Source: Christensenella sp. UBA7584
Lineage (GTDB): Bacteria > Bacillota > Clostridia > Christensenellales > UBA1242
Direction: 5' to 3'
Assembly: GCA_002477805.1 (NCBI GenBank)
Contig: DLKQ01000038.1
Location: 7,207-71,206, forward strand
Length of the DNA stretch: 64,000 nucleotides
The position numbers were made by a program, and so were the translations under genes. Below, one piece after another: positions 6,441 to 15,121 of this stretch. The notes beneath the pieces are model-generated. The model made no database searches. It worked only from the letters and a program-made list of their open reading frames with translations, and was not told the DNA's origin. The stretch's first letter is position 1. Each line of letters begins with the position of its first letter.

Positions 6441-8693
6441 ATGGATTTTGATATAATAGATAAATACTATTCAAAAGAAGATAGTTTATTTCACATTATT
6501 AGGGGAAAGAAATATTCTTTTGAAAGAGAAGAAAAAACTTACGCCATGTTTGACAAATTTTATAAAGCATCAGATAAGGATTTAGCAAATGCTGATTTAT
6601 TAGATTATGATTTTCAAGGAGTTGACTTGAGTAAGTATGATTTAACAAAAGCTAGAATTTCTTCGGAAATAATGATTAAGCTTGGAATTTACAACAACTC
6701 TCTTTTTAAGTCAATAACTAAAGATAGTCATTTGGCGAACATAACACCTTCTACTTCGCTAGACTTAGTTCCTAGCAGACTTTTTAATTTTGAATTGATT
6801 GAAGATAATAATCTTGTTCTTTGCTATATTAGTGACCCACACTTAAATCATAAAATAATAAACAAGTTTAAAAATAGTGTAAACAAATTTGAATTAGAAT
6901 CATATTTAAAAAAAATTGTAGAAAAATTAAAAGATAGTTTACCGACTTTTTCTTACAATTATAGTATTGTGTTTGTTGGAGATATTTCATATAATTTTGA
7001 AATTTTCAAGCTGTTTTTTAAGTCTTTTAGAAGAGAAATACCATATCAAAAAACTTTTGTCGTTCTTGGAAATCACGAGCTGTGGGATACAAAATTAAAT
7101 AAAAATTGTAAATCAATAGAGGAAATAATTGAAAGTTATAGAAAATTTTTGAATTCTTTTGAATGTAAAATTTATTTACTTGAAAATCAATTATTCTTGC
7201 CAAATGATAAGCAACAAATATACTCTCAAGAAGATATCTTGACTCTAGACAAAAACATCTTAAGACAAAAATTTTTGTGCAATGGCTATGCAATATTTGG
7301 TGGGATAGGCTATGCTGGTATGAATGAAGAATTTAATGCCAATCAAGGAATATATAGAACTCAATACATTACAAGAGAACAAGAAAAAGAAAGGTCAAAT
7401 AAAGTTGAAACCCTACATAAAAGGTTAACCTAAATAGCTGGTGATAAAAAAATATTTTTTATTACTCATATGCCAAAAGAAGATTGGTCAAAAAGTAATT
7501 ATAATAAAAACTGGTTTTATATTTCAGGGCATACGCACAAAAATAAGTATATTGAAAATGAAGAACTTAAAATTTATGCAGATAATCAGGTTGGATACTC
7601 GGGAGATTCATATGGTTTTAAATATTTAATGACATCAAAAGATTTTGATATTTTTCAGGATTATAGTGATGGTATTTACGAAATTACTCGAGAACAATAT
7701 AAATTGTTTTACTATGGAGTTGGCTCTAGAATAGATTTTAATCGTGACTTTGAAAAACTTTTTATGCTCAAAAGAAATGGAATATATTGCTTTTTAATAA
7801 AAACTAACAATTGTAATAATTTAAAATTACTAAATGGTGGAATTGTTAAAAATGTTGAAAAACACGATATAAATTATTTTTATGAGAATCTTGTAAATTA
7901 TTCTAATTCGGTTAAATTGTTTTTAGAATCTTATGAGAATTATCAAAAACAACTATCAAGTGAAATTAAAAAAATTGGTGGAAGTGGTTATATACACGGA
8001 AGTATAATCGATATTGACTTTTATAATCACTTATATGTTAATCCGCTTGATGCAACAATTACACCATACTTTGCTTATTCAATGATTGATAAATATGTCT
8101 ATATAAATTTGATAAGTTTATTAAAAGCACATAATAAAGAACTATATGGAAATTATATTAAATTATTAGAACATGGGAATAATAAAAATTTAATTGTTTT
8201 TAATAATAATTTACAAGAAAGCAATAAGAAAATACTTGTCCCTGGAACTGAAATGTATAGAATTTCAAGGATATTAAAAAGTTTCCAGTATACTACAAAA
8301 AATAATATAGTTCGATTGTGGAATGATACTATTGCTACCAACAGCACAAAAGAAAGTGGCAGACTAATTGTAAGTGGACTTATTAACCCCGAAGAAATGA
8401 AACAAATTAAGGCTGAACAAAGGGGAATTGAAAGACGACAACGAAAGATTGAATTAAAAAAAGAAAAACAAAAGTCAAAACCATGCTTGACTGAAGAAGA
8501 AAAAAAGAAAATTTTATTTGAAAAATATTGTAATAAGCTTTTAAATCTCAACAAAAATATAAAAGTAATTAGTTATAATGGAGCAAGAGAAAAGGCGGAA
8601 TATGAATGTTTAATGTGTGGATATAAATGGTTCTATAGACCAGACCACTTTTCTGATAGATATAAATACAGATGTCCAAAATGTAAAAATTAA
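6441..8693 (+). pseudogene. Calcineurin-like metallophosphoesterase with C-terminal zinc ribbon, interrupted by an in-frame TAA
   Basis: One reading frame of 751 codons is interrupted only by TAA at 7431-7433 (codon 331). Before it are SDPH (131-134), GD (180-181) and GNHE (210-213), the first metal motifs of calcineurin-like phosphoesterases. Right after it, in the same frame, are FFITHMP (343 His) and SGHTH (363-366), the remaining metal motifs. So the stop splits the catalytic domain. The C-terminus ends in YECLMCGYKW...RCPKC, a zinc ribbon like those on DNA-associated phage and island proteins. The middle 370-690 is unrecognised. No ribosome site precedes the ATG at 7470, so the downstream half is probably not made separately. 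Nonsense-mutated pseudogene or readthrough gene; substrate unknown. Confidence 0.8.
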
Positions 8694-8708
8694 AACTTTT
8701 GAGATCGT

Positions 8709-8766
8709 GGCGTGTGCTTGCCTTGATACAAGGCTGTTGCTTCGCTCCAGCAGACAAGTACACGCC
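8709..8766. repeat. Three-way-junction foldback
   Basis: GGCGTGTGCTTG (8709-8720) pairs with CAAGTACACGCC (8755-8766), 11 of 12 positions, and encloses two hairpins: CCTTG-ATA-CAAGG (8721-8733) and CTGTTG/CAGCAG (8734-8753). A closed three-arm structure of this kind suggests a structured RNA or a DNA recognition element such as an element end or transfer origin. GC content is above the surroundings. Confidence 0.6.
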
Positions 8767-8789
8767 AGCAAGCAAAAACATTTTACAAA

Positions 8790-8858
8790 ATCAAGTGGGC
8801 AAAAGGCGTTCACATGCTAAAGCAAAAGTGAACCGCCTTTTTTCTTTGCCCACTTGAT
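8790..8858. repeat. Long nested inverted repeat containing a terminator-like hairpin
   Basis: Outer arms ATCAAGTGGGCAAA (8790-8803) and TTTGCCCACTTGAT (8845-8858) are perfect 14-mers. Inside, AAAAGGCG-TTCAC (8801-8813) pairs with GTGAA-C-CGCCTTTT (8828-8841), followed by T-rich sequence, so the inner hairpin alone would act as a plus-strand intrinsic terminator. The loop holds TGCT/AGCA. Confidence 0.7.
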
Positions 8859-9179
8859 ACCTTTGTTGTATATAAACTATACACAAAGTTATGGTTTTGT
8901 TTACTTTTTGTATATGTAAAGTATAGATTTAGTTCATTGTATTTTTCAAAAATGCGTATTAACATTTCTTTGTAAACTAATATTTTGTCAAATAAAGTTA
9001 GGTTAAATCAAAAATGCGTCATAGTTTAGATATGTAATTGTCAAACAATGTCATTCTAAAATTTAAGTGATTATGTTATGTTTACAATGAGTTAAAAAGG
9101 CAACGCAAAAATGTAAATTGAGATTTTGTTTATAGGTTTTGCTTTTAGCCAAAAATAAAAGCCAGTGATTGCATTTTAT

Positions 9180-9219
9180 GGGCGTAGAAAAACAAGGTTT
9201 TTTCTATGTCCTTTTTAAT
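9180..9219 (+). terminator. Terminator-like hairpin in the accessory stretch
   Basis: GGGCGTAGAAAAAC pairs with GTTTTTTCTATGTCC across a CAAGG-type loop and is followed by TTTTTAATT. No gene directly upstream is recognised. Confidence 0.45.
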
Positions 9220-9248
9220 TCCAAATTTTCGTAATAAGGAGTTAAAAA

Positions 9249-9338
9249 ATGCAAAAATTAAAAGTTATTTTTACAAATGAAATAGATATTTGTGTGTTTA
9301 ACGAAGAATTTTTAATCATTCTATACGACCATATTTAG
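9249..9338 (+). CDS. Small 29-residue open frame with a good ribosome site
   Basis: ATG at 9249 follows TAAGGAG with good spacing and gives a 29-residue frame (begins MQKLKVIFTNEID, ends LYDHI). There is no recognised family. It may be a short leader, a truncated element gene or chance. Confidence 0.3.
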   Translation: MQKLKVIFTNEIDICVFNEEFLIILYDHI

Positions 9339-9366
9339 TAAGTAAAAATTTAAAATTGGGATTCTA

Positions 9367-9390
9367 GCGTGTGCTTGTCTTGTACAAGTA
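9367..9390. repeat. Second partial copy of the 8710-8733 repeat
   Basis: GCGTGTGCTTG-T-CTTG-TACAAG here matches GCGTGTGCTTG-C-CTTGA-TACAAG at 8710-8733 with one substitution and one deleted base, same orientation. The second inner hairpin of the first copy is absent. Confidence 0.65.
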
Positions 9391-9429
9391 AACACTTTTC
9401 TTTCGCCTTGAGATGATAAACGAAAACTC

Positions 9430-9477
9430 TTTATTGTCAAGGGTGAAATGTATTGATTCTCAACCCTTGACAATAAA
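9430..9477. repeat. Perfect 15-bp inverted repeat upstream of the recombinase
   Basis: TTTATTGTCAAGGGT (9430-9444) and ACCCTTGACAATAAA (9463-9477) are exact reverse complements with an 18-base centre, about 90 bases before the recombinase start. A binding site, attenuator hairpin or element-end feature are all possible. Confidence 0.65.
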
Positions 9478-9569
9478 ATAAAGATAACAAACAAAAATCT
9501 ATTAAGCCATTTTCGTTTTTTTTATCTCTGTCGAAAGGCAAAAAATAAATAGTTAAAGGAGTAAAAAAT

Positions 9570-9935
9570 ATGAAAACAGCAGTAATTTATGCTAGATATT
9601 CAAGCGATAGTCAAACCGAGCAAAGTATTGAAGGACAATTACGAGTCTGTGAAGAATTTGCTCAAAGGAACGATTTAGTTATACTCAACACATATATTGA
9701 CCGAGCAATGACAGGAACAAATGATAATAGACCCGACTTTCAAAAAATGATAAAAGAGAGTTCTAATCATGAATGGCAATATGTAATTGTTTACAAACTA
9801 GACAGATTTTCAAGAAACAAATATAAAACTGCAAAATACAAAAAAACATTAAAAGATAATGGTGTAAAATTGTTGTCTGCAATGGAAAAGTTGTTGGAAT
9901 TGGTGGCGTTATCAATTTTATTGTTCCAGAATTAA
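9570..9935 (+). pseudogene. Truncated large serine recombinase (TnpX/resolvase type)
   Basis: The N-terminal catalytic domain of a serine recombinase is clear: YARYSSDSQTEQSIEGQL (nucleophile Ser at the start of the domain), YIDRAMTGTNDNRPDFQKM, and YKLDRFSRNKY. Family members run to 500-550 residues with recombinase and zinc-ribbon domains; here homology stops at about residue 107 (KLLSAME) and a foreign 3' end takes over, giving 121 residues. AAAGGAG precedes the ATG. It lacks the DNA-binding parts, so it is presumably inactive; it marks a dead integrative element. Confidence 0.9.
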
Positions 9936-10165
9936 ACGATGTCTATAGTGGTTGGGAAACTAATCAACAATGGAAGAAAAATTGCTTCAACATTATTAAA
10001 AATGATAAAAACGTTTATCTAACGCTACTCAAGAGATTTAAAACTTTTTGCGAAAATCGCCATCTTTGTACTAAAGAACGACTATTTACAAGTTTTAATG
10101 AAAGTTTCGGTTTATGGTCGAAAAAACAAAATCAAGCACTATTTGATGAAATTAAAAAACTTTAA
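9884..10165 (+). pseudogene. 3' remnant of an unrecognised gene fused to the recombinase fragment
   Basis: From 9884 a different frame stays open for 93 codons to TAA at 10163. It reads like real protein (VINFIVPELNDVYSGW, then WKKNCFNIIKNDKNVYLTLL, ending KQNQALFDEIKKL) and is followed by a terminator. It has no start of its own, so it is the tail of a gene whose front was deleted at the junction near 9884. No family recognised. Confidence 0.55.
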
Positions 10166-10196
10166 AAAGGAGAATTGTTACAATATTCTCTTTTTT
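10164..10196 (+). terminator. Terminator after the fused remnant
   Basis: AAAAAGGAGAAT pairs with ATTCTCTTTTTT; stem GAGAAT/ATTCTC plus A-T pairs, then a run of T. Confidence 0.75.
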
Positions 10197-10402
10197 ATAT
10201 TAGGTAAATCTAAATGATAATTTCTTTTGTAAATGAGGTGTTTAGACTTTCTTTAATCCAATTTAAAATTATAAAAAGATTTTGTAATTATTTTATTGAA
10301 ATTATGACAACATAAAAACTGAAAGTGAAAAAATTTTATAAACTAGAAAATTTGTTTTACTTTTTTTTTATTTTGTGCTATTCTTATTGGAAAGGGGTTG
10401 AA

Positions 10403-10891
10403 ATGGTAATATTAGGAATTGACCCAGGTTATGGATTGGTTGGGTTTGGTGTTATTGAAAAAAATGGTGGAAATGTGAAAGTTTTGGATTTCGGCTGTAT
10501 ATCAACACCAAAAGAAAAGAAATTATCTGAAAGACTTGAGATTATTTCTAACTGTATGCAAATTTTAATTGAAAAATGGAAACCTGATGTGATGGCGATT
10601 GAAAAACTTTTCTTTAATAAAAATATTACAACAGGCATTCCTGTTGCTCAAGCTAGGGGTGTAATAATTTTAGCAGCACAGGAAAGAAATATTCCAATTT
10701 ATCAATACACTCCACAAAACATAAAAATGGCACTTACTGGTATGGGTAATGCAGACAAGGCTCAAATGCAATTTATGGTAAAAACACTTTTAGGATTGAA
10801 ACAAGCCCCAAAGCCAGATGATGCGGCAGATGCGCTTGCTGTTGCTATTTGTCATAGTCAAACAAATTTACAAATGGCTGGAAGTATTTAA
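10403..10891 (+). CDS. ruvC: Holliday junction resolvase RuvC
   Basis: Cuts Holliday junctions in the RuvABC complex. Acidic catalytic residues appear in ILGIDPGYG (Asp 7), AIEKLFF (Glu) and PKPDDAADALAVA (two Asp near the C-terminus). The ATG at 10403 (MVILGIDPG) is chosen because GGAAAGGGG precedes it and it matches the family; a frame start at 10325 would add a hydrophobic stretch not found in RuvC and overlaps the promoter region (extended -10 TGCTATTCT about 20 bases upstream). It is 162 residues and leads ruvC-ruvA-ruvB. Confidence 0.97.
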   Translation: MVILGIDPGYGLVGFGVIEKNGGNVKVLDFGCISTPKEKKLSERLEIISNCMQILIEKWKPDVMAIEKLFFNKNITTGIPVAQARGVIILAAQERNIPIYQYTPQNIKMALTGMGNADKAQMQFMVKTLLGLKQAPKPDDAADALAVAICHSQTNLQMAGSI

Positions 10892-10914
10892 GGAAATAAA
10901 AGAGGATAAAAAAG

Positions 10915-11502
10915 ATGTTTGGATTTATAAAAGGTTTAATAGCTTATAAAAATAAAAATGTGGTAATTATAGATTGCAACGGAGTTGGGTATGAAATGCA
11001 AATTTCGACAATTTGTTACAATAAAATAGGTGTTATAGGAGATGAAGTTCAACTATGGACACATTTGGCTGTAAAACAAGATGAAATTAGTTTGGTCGGA
11101 TTTGAAAGTTTGCAAGAAAGAGAAGTCTTTCGAAAGCTTATATCTGTTAATGGCGTGGGAACAAAAATGGCTCTTGCAATCTTGGGAGAAATTTCGGCTC
11201 AGGATTTGGTTGTTGCTATAGCAACTGGTAAGAGTGAGTTTTTAAAGGGTATCAAAGGAGTCGGAACAAAAATTAGAGAGAGAATTATTCTTGAATTAAA
11301 AGAAAAAATGGGTCAAGTAGATGATGTTAATATCTCTATTACTAACTCCGGAAATAAAGATTTGTTTAACAGTGCTGTTTCGATTTTGATGGATTGGGGT
11401 GTACAAAAAGGAAATGCAGAAAAAATTATTTCAGATAATATTTCAAATGAGGACAATTTAGAAACACTTATTGCAAAAGCCTTTAGAGATATGGGGAGAT
11501 AG
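10915..11502 (+). CDS. ruvA: Holliday junction branch migration protein RuvA
   Basis: Tetrameric protein that binds the four-way junction and loads RuvB. The N-terminal OB fold covers 1-63, helix-hairpin-helix motifs VNGVGTKMALAIL and IKGVGTKIRERIILEL lie at about 80-130, and the C-terminal RuvB-contact helix bundle follows. It is 195 residues, normal. It starts 23 bases after ruvC behind AGAGGATAAA. Confidence 0.97.
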   Translation: MFGFIKGLIAYKNKNVVIIDCNGVGYEMQISTICYNKIGVIGDEVQLWTHLAVKQDEISLVGFESLQEREVFRKLISVNGVGTKMALAILGEISAQDLVVAIATGKSEFLKGIKGVGTKIRERIILELKEKMGQVDDVNISITNSGNKDLFNSAVSILMDWGVQKGNAEKIISDNISNEDNLETLIAKAFRDMGR

Positions 11503-11505
11503 GGT

Positions 11506-12552
11506 ATGGATGGAGAAAATTTTATAACCAGTTCTAAAACTAAAGTAGATGAACTCATAGAACTAAGTCTTAGGCCAACAAACTTAAATGAATATATTGG
11601 ACAAGATAAAATCAAGGAAAGTGTAAAAATCTATATAGATGCAGCAAAGCGTCGTGATGACGCACTTGACCACGTTCTTTTGTTTGGGCCTCCAGGACTT
11701 GGAAAAACTACTCTTGCTCACATTGTTGCAAATGAACTTGGTTCTCAAATTAGGATTACAAGTGGCCCAGCTATTTCTCACGCTGCTGATTTGGCGGCAA
11801 TTCTTACAAACCTTGGAAAAAATGACGTTCTTTTTATTGATGAAATACATAGATTAAATAGGTCGGTTGAAGAAGTGTTATATCCTGCGATGGAAGATTT
11901 TGCGCTTGACTTTGTAGTTGGAAAAGGACCATCAGCTAAAAGTGTTAGAATTAAATTACAACCTTTTACTCTTATCGGTGCTACGACAAGAGCTGGTATG
12001 CTTACTGGACCATTAAGGGATAGATTTGGGGTTCTTGGACGACTTGAGATGTATAATGACAAGGATTTGTCTACGATTATTAATCGTTCTGCTAGTATTT
12101 TAGGAATAGAAATTGAACCAGAAGCGGAACTTGAAATTGCAAAAAGGTCTAGGGGTACACCTAGAATAGCTAATCGACTTTTAAAACGAGTTAGAGATTA
12201 TGCTCAAGTGAAAGGTACTGGAGTTATTACTTTTGAAATGGCAAAAGGTGCACTTTCAATGATGGAAATTGACAATATTGGACTGGATAGTGTTGACCAT
12301 AGAATATTAAATGCCATAATAGATAAATTTGGTGGAGGTCCTGTTGGTCTTGATACGCTTTCAGCATCGACAGGAGAGGAGGCTACAACCATTGAAGATG
12401 TGTATGAGCCTTATCTTATGCAATTAGGCTTTATTGCTAGAACAAGTCGTGGTCGTATTGCTCTTCCAAGGGCGTATGGACATTTAGGTAAACAACTTGA
12501 CCAGCAAAAAGTTGAAATGTTAGAAAAACTTCAAAAATCTGAGCTAAACTAG
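11506..12552 (+). CDS. ruvB: Holliday junction ATP-dependent helicase RuvB
   Basis: AAA+ motor that drives branch migration with RuvA. It begins with [17 protein letters not shown], has Walker [10 protein letters not shown] (about 62-70), Walker [10 protein letters not shown], sensor GATTRAG and the C-terminal winged-helix domain ending in [14 protein letters not shown] sequence ([16 protein letters not shown]). It is 348 residues and begins three bases after ruvA. No clear terminator follows. Confidence 0.98.
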   Translation: MDGENFITSSKTKVDELIELSLRPTNLNEYIGQDKIKESVKIYIDAAKRRDDALDHVLLFGPPGLGKTTLAHIVANELGSQIRITSGPAISHAADLAAILTNLGKNDVLFIDEIHRLNRSVEEVLYPAMEDFALDFVVGKGPSAKSVRIKLQPFTLIGATTRAGMLTGPLRDRFGVLGRLEMYNDKDLSTIINRSASILGIEIEPEAELEIAKRSRGTPRIANRLLKRVRDYAQVKGTGVITFEMAKGALSMMEIDNIGLDSVDHRILNAIIDKFGGGPVGLDTLSASTGEEATTIEDVYEPYLMQLGFIARTSRGRIALPRAYGHLGKQLDQQKVEMLEKLQKSELN

Positions 12553-12602
12553 AATTATCTACAAAAAATGCCAAAAATTTCTGACAACCTATTTAATTAT
12601 GC

Positions 12603-12631
12603 TTGCAAGAATTTTTTAAATGATATATAAT
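12603..12631 (+). promoter_or_regulatory. Promoter of yajC
   Basis: TTGCAA (12603-12608) and TATAAT (12626-12631) with 17-bp spacing, followed by AAGGAG and the yajC ATG at 12659. Confidence 0.75.
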
Positions 12632-12658
12632 TAAAGCATTAAATGTAAGGAGATTGTT

Positions 12659-13210
12659 ATGAATTATTCAATGCTAGCTAGTGCAGGTTCATTTTTTGAA
12701 AAATATTGGCTAATCTTTGTTTTGCTTATTCTTATTGTTGTACTTTACGTGTTTAGCTTCATAAGAAGGAAAAAATATGGTGAGCAAGCACAGCAAATGT
12801 TAAACGAACTCAAGCCTGGTGTGAGAGTGAAAACTTATAGTGGATTTTATGGAAAAATTGTTTCTATAAAAGAAACAACAGATGGAAAAGTTGTACTACT
12901 CGAAACAGGAGAGGGAAACAAAGTTAGTTATACCACTGTTGATGTAAATGCTATTTATGGTATTGACAAAAAAGAAGATGTTGTCTATGATAAAGACGGC
13001 AATATTATTGATGAAAAAGAAAAAACCGAAAGCGTAAAGAAAGAAGATGTTAAAACAGAAGAATCCAAACAAGAAAGTGATGTGGGGGAGAAAATAGAAG
13101 AGAAGACTGAAGTTTTAGATAAAACAACTGAAGCTCCGAAGAAAAGAAAAACTTCTAATGCAAAAGCGAAAAAAACTGCTTCAGAAACAGATAAAAAAGA
13201 AGAAAAATAA
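12659..13210 (+). CDS. yajC: Preprotein translocase subunit YajC with a long charged tail
   Basis: Membrane partner of SecDF. One membrane helix (about 18-36) is followed by the YajC core: RRKKYGEQAQQMLNELKPGV, then TYSGFYGKIVSIKE and VLLETGEGNKVSYTTVDVNAIYGI. Family members are 85-120 residues; this one has 183 because of a Lys/Glu-rich, probably disordered C-terminal 80 residues. It lies before secD and secF with yrzE-like DNA converging in between. Confidence 0.92.
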   Translation: MNYSMLASAGSFFEKYWLIFVLLILIVVLYVFSFIRRKKYGEQAQQMLNELKPGVRVKTYSGFYGKIVSIKETTDGKVVLLETGEGNKVSYTTVDVNAIYGIDKKEDVVYDKDGNIIDEKEKTESVKKEDVKTEESKQESDVGEKIEEKTEVLDKTTEAPKKRKTSNAKAKKTASETDKKEEK

Positions 13211-13232
13211 GCCAAAAGGCTTATTTTTTTCT
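13203..13232. terminator. Bidirectional terminator between yajC and the YrzE-like gene
   Basis: AAAAATAAGCC and GGCTTATTTTT form an 11-bp stem with an AAAA loop that overlaps both stop codons; T-tracts lie on both sides. Confidence 0.85.
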
Positions 13233-13625
13233 TAAACTTATACAAATAATTCCTGCAATCATTCCCATAACAGAACCAAACACTATGTCATTCAAAACAT
13301 TTAGCCCAAATGAAAAACTACCATCTAAAATTGAAAAAATAATGTAAGCAAGGAATGTGTATAGTAGTCCAGTGAAAATTCCGACAATCCAGCCCTGCTT
13401 TTGTACGTGTTTACCAACAACAAAGCAAGCAAACAAAATGCTTGCCCCTTTTATAATTTGATTTACTGGCTGTATTACATTTTCTGAGATGGAAGTGAAT
13501 TTGATTACAAAAGCAAATATTAAAACACAAACCAGTGAAAAAGCTACTCCCCAAAAAGAGCCTTTTATTACATTTAAAACCGATGAGTGTTTTTTAATTT
13601 CTTTTAGTGAAGAGGTGTTTATCAT
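13221..13625 (-). CDS. TIGR04086 (YrzE-like) four-helix membrane protein
   Basis: 134-residue integral membrane protein with hydrophobic segments at about 20-45, 58-72, 80-97 and 105-128. The length, GSFWGVAFSLVCVL start and GSVMGMIAGIICI end, and the position next to yajC, fit the TIGR04086/YrzE family of Firmicutes, whose role is unknown. It converges on yajC with a shared terminator. AAGGAGAAAAAT precedes the ATG. Family call from pattern and context, not alignment. Confidence 0.7.
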   Translation of the reverse strand: MINTSSLKEIKKHSSVLNVIKGSFWGVAFSLVCVLIFAFVIKFTSISENVIQPVNQIIKGASILFACFVVGKHVQKQGWIVGIFTGLLYTFLAYIIFSILDGSFSFGLNVLNDIVFGSVMGMIAGIICISLRKK

Positions 13626-13741
13626 TATTTTTCTCCTTGTTTTTTGATTAGTGTATGCAGTGTTAAATTAGATTTATGCTGTTTTTAAATTGGAAAAAGT
13701 GTCAATAATAGTTAAAAAAGGAAAAATTTTCAATATTTTAA

Positions 13742-13770
13742 TTGACTAAAACCTTTCTTTGGGTTATAAT
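13742..13770 (+). promoter_or_regulatory. Promoter of secD-secF
   Basis: TTGACT (13742-13747) and TATAAT (13765-13770), spacer 17 bp. Its position excludes the upstream TTG at 13742 as a start codon and supports the ATG at 13799. Confidence 0.85.
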
Positions 13771-13798
13771 TACTAACATAAATAAAGGGAGCTACTTA

Positions 13799-15121
13799 AT
13801 GAACAAGCCAACAGCAATAAAAAGATTTATATTTTTAGTAGTGTTTATGTTAATAGGTTTCGCTTTAACATTTTGCACATTTAACATTCCTTTTACTAAT
13901 TACACCTATTCAGGCTTTGCTAATTCAATAAAGCTTGGACTGGATATAAAGGGTGGTGTTTTATTAGTTGGGGAAGCTAAACCTCTTGAAGGTCAAAATG
14001 ATGCAGACTTTGAGACTCAACTTAACTCAACTGTAACTAGACTTTCAAACATACTTTCTGGAGAGGGGTATACAGAGGCACAAGTAACAATTCAACAGGG
14101 TTCGAAAATCCGTGTTGAAGTACCAGACATTGATGACCCAGAAACTGTTTTAAATTTGATTGGTACTCCTGCAAAGATTGAATTTAAGCTTAGCAGTGAT
14201 GACAATGCAGAGGCTAGAATAACAGGACAACAAATTAAAAATGTCTATGCAAGTTATAGGCCAAGCAGTGATAGTGGAAGTGAGTATCAATGGGGTGTTG
14301 TTGTTGAATTTACAACTGAGGGCGAGCAATTATTCTATAATTTAACAAAAGATGCTTTAGATACAAGCGAAAAGAAAATTTATATTTACTCAAATGGTGA
14401 AGAAATCTCTGAACCAACAGTTAAGTCAGCAATACGAGGTTCTACATTTATTTCAGGAAGTTATGATGAAGAAGGGGCTAACAATTTCGCTCTTCAAATT
14501 ATGAGTGGAACCTTTTCTGTTGATCTCGCGTGGGGAGAAACTTCGGTAATTAGTGCTACTCTTGGTGAAAATGCACTAAAATATGGACTCATTGCAGGAA
14601 TTATTGGACTCGTGCTTATATTTGCATTTATGTGTTATAGATATAAAATGATGGGGCTTTTATCATCTTTTGCGCTTTGTTTTTACGTAATAATTTTAAT
14701 GTTCCTTCTTCAAGCAATTCCATTTGTTCAACTTACTTTGGAAGGTATTGCGGGTATAATTCTTTCTATTGGTATGGCGATTGACGCAAACATTATTATA
14801 TTTGAACGTATCAAAGAAGAATACGCAACAGGGAAAAGACTCTCAACTTCAATTCGTGTTGGGTTTAAAAAAGGTCTTCCTGCAATTGTTGACTCAAACA
14901 TAACAACATTTATTGCAGCAATTATTCTTATGATTTTCGGTACAGGTTCAATTCAGGGATTTGCAATAACACTTTTCCTTGGTGTTGCTGTATCTATGTT
15001 CACATCTTTAGTTGTAACAAGAGGGCTATTGAATATGTATTATCCAATCAACAGCTCGAATGCAAGTCTATATTCACTTAAAAGGGAGGTAGGAGTTTAT
15101 GAATCAAACCAGCAAATGTAA
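13799..15121 (+). CDS. secD: Protein-export membrane protein SecD
   Basis: Proton-driven subunit that helps complete translocation through SecYEG. The sequence has a first membrane helix (about 9-30), the motif LGLDIKGGVLLVGE, a periplasmic-type domain (60-250), then five helices containing LEGIAGIILSIGMAIDANIIIFERIKEE. The start at 13799 follows AAAGGGA. It is 440 residues, a compact SecD. In Bacillus secD and secF are fused; here they are separate with a 23-base overlap. Confidence 0.97.
   Translation: MNKPTAIKRFIFLVVFMLIGFALTFCTFNIPFTNYTYSGFANSIKLGLDIKGGVLLVGEAKPLEGQNDADFETQLNSTVTRLSNILSGEGYTEAQVTIQQGSKIRVEVPDIDDPETVLNLIGTPAKIEFKLSSDDNAEARITGQQIKNVYASYRPSSDSGSEYQWGVVVEFTTEGEQLFYNLTKDALDTSEKKIYIYSNGEEISEPTVKSAIRGSTFISGSYDEEGANNFALQIMSGTFSVDLAWGETSVISATLGENALKYGLIAGIIGLVLIFAFMCYRYKMMGLLSSFALCFYVIILMFLLQAIPFVQLTLEGIAGIILSIGMAIDANIIIFERIKEEYATGKRLSTSIRVGFKKGLPAIVDSNITTFIAAIILMIFGTGSIQGFAITLFLGVAVSMFTSLVVTRGLLNMYYPINSSNASLYSLKREVGVYESNQQM

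Larger units (their letters stand above)
8694..9248. other. Gene-free accessory stretch with folded elements
   Basis: No convincing gene is visible on either strand. The stretch holds the folded elements at 8709-8766 and 8790-8858, then AT-rich sequence without clear coding pattern, a GCTTTTA/TAAAAGC stem near 9140-9165, and a terminator-like hairpin at 9180-9219. Short frames that cover the folded elements have no ribosome site and look accidental. Confidence 0.6.

Noticed and set aside
6103..6474. 123-residue minus-strand frame across tRNA-Cys and tRNA-Leu
   Set aside because: It is the antisense translation of two tRNA genes (typical FELVHKGFADLG-type artefact) and has no ribosome site.
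7470..8693. Separate intact gene starting at the ATG at 7470
   Set aside because: It lies in the same frame as the upstream half, begins in the middle of a phosphoesterase domain (just after the THMP His) and has no ribosome site.
8610..8820. Short frames on both strands over the folded element at 8.7-8.8 kb
   Set aside because: They translate the inverted repeats themselves, overlap each other and lack ribosome sites.
6339..10320. tRNA-Leu as attachment site of the accessory island
   Set aside because: I found no repeat of the tRNA-Leu 3' end within or at the far end of the island, and the remnant recombinase is a serine type, which usually does not target tRNA ends.
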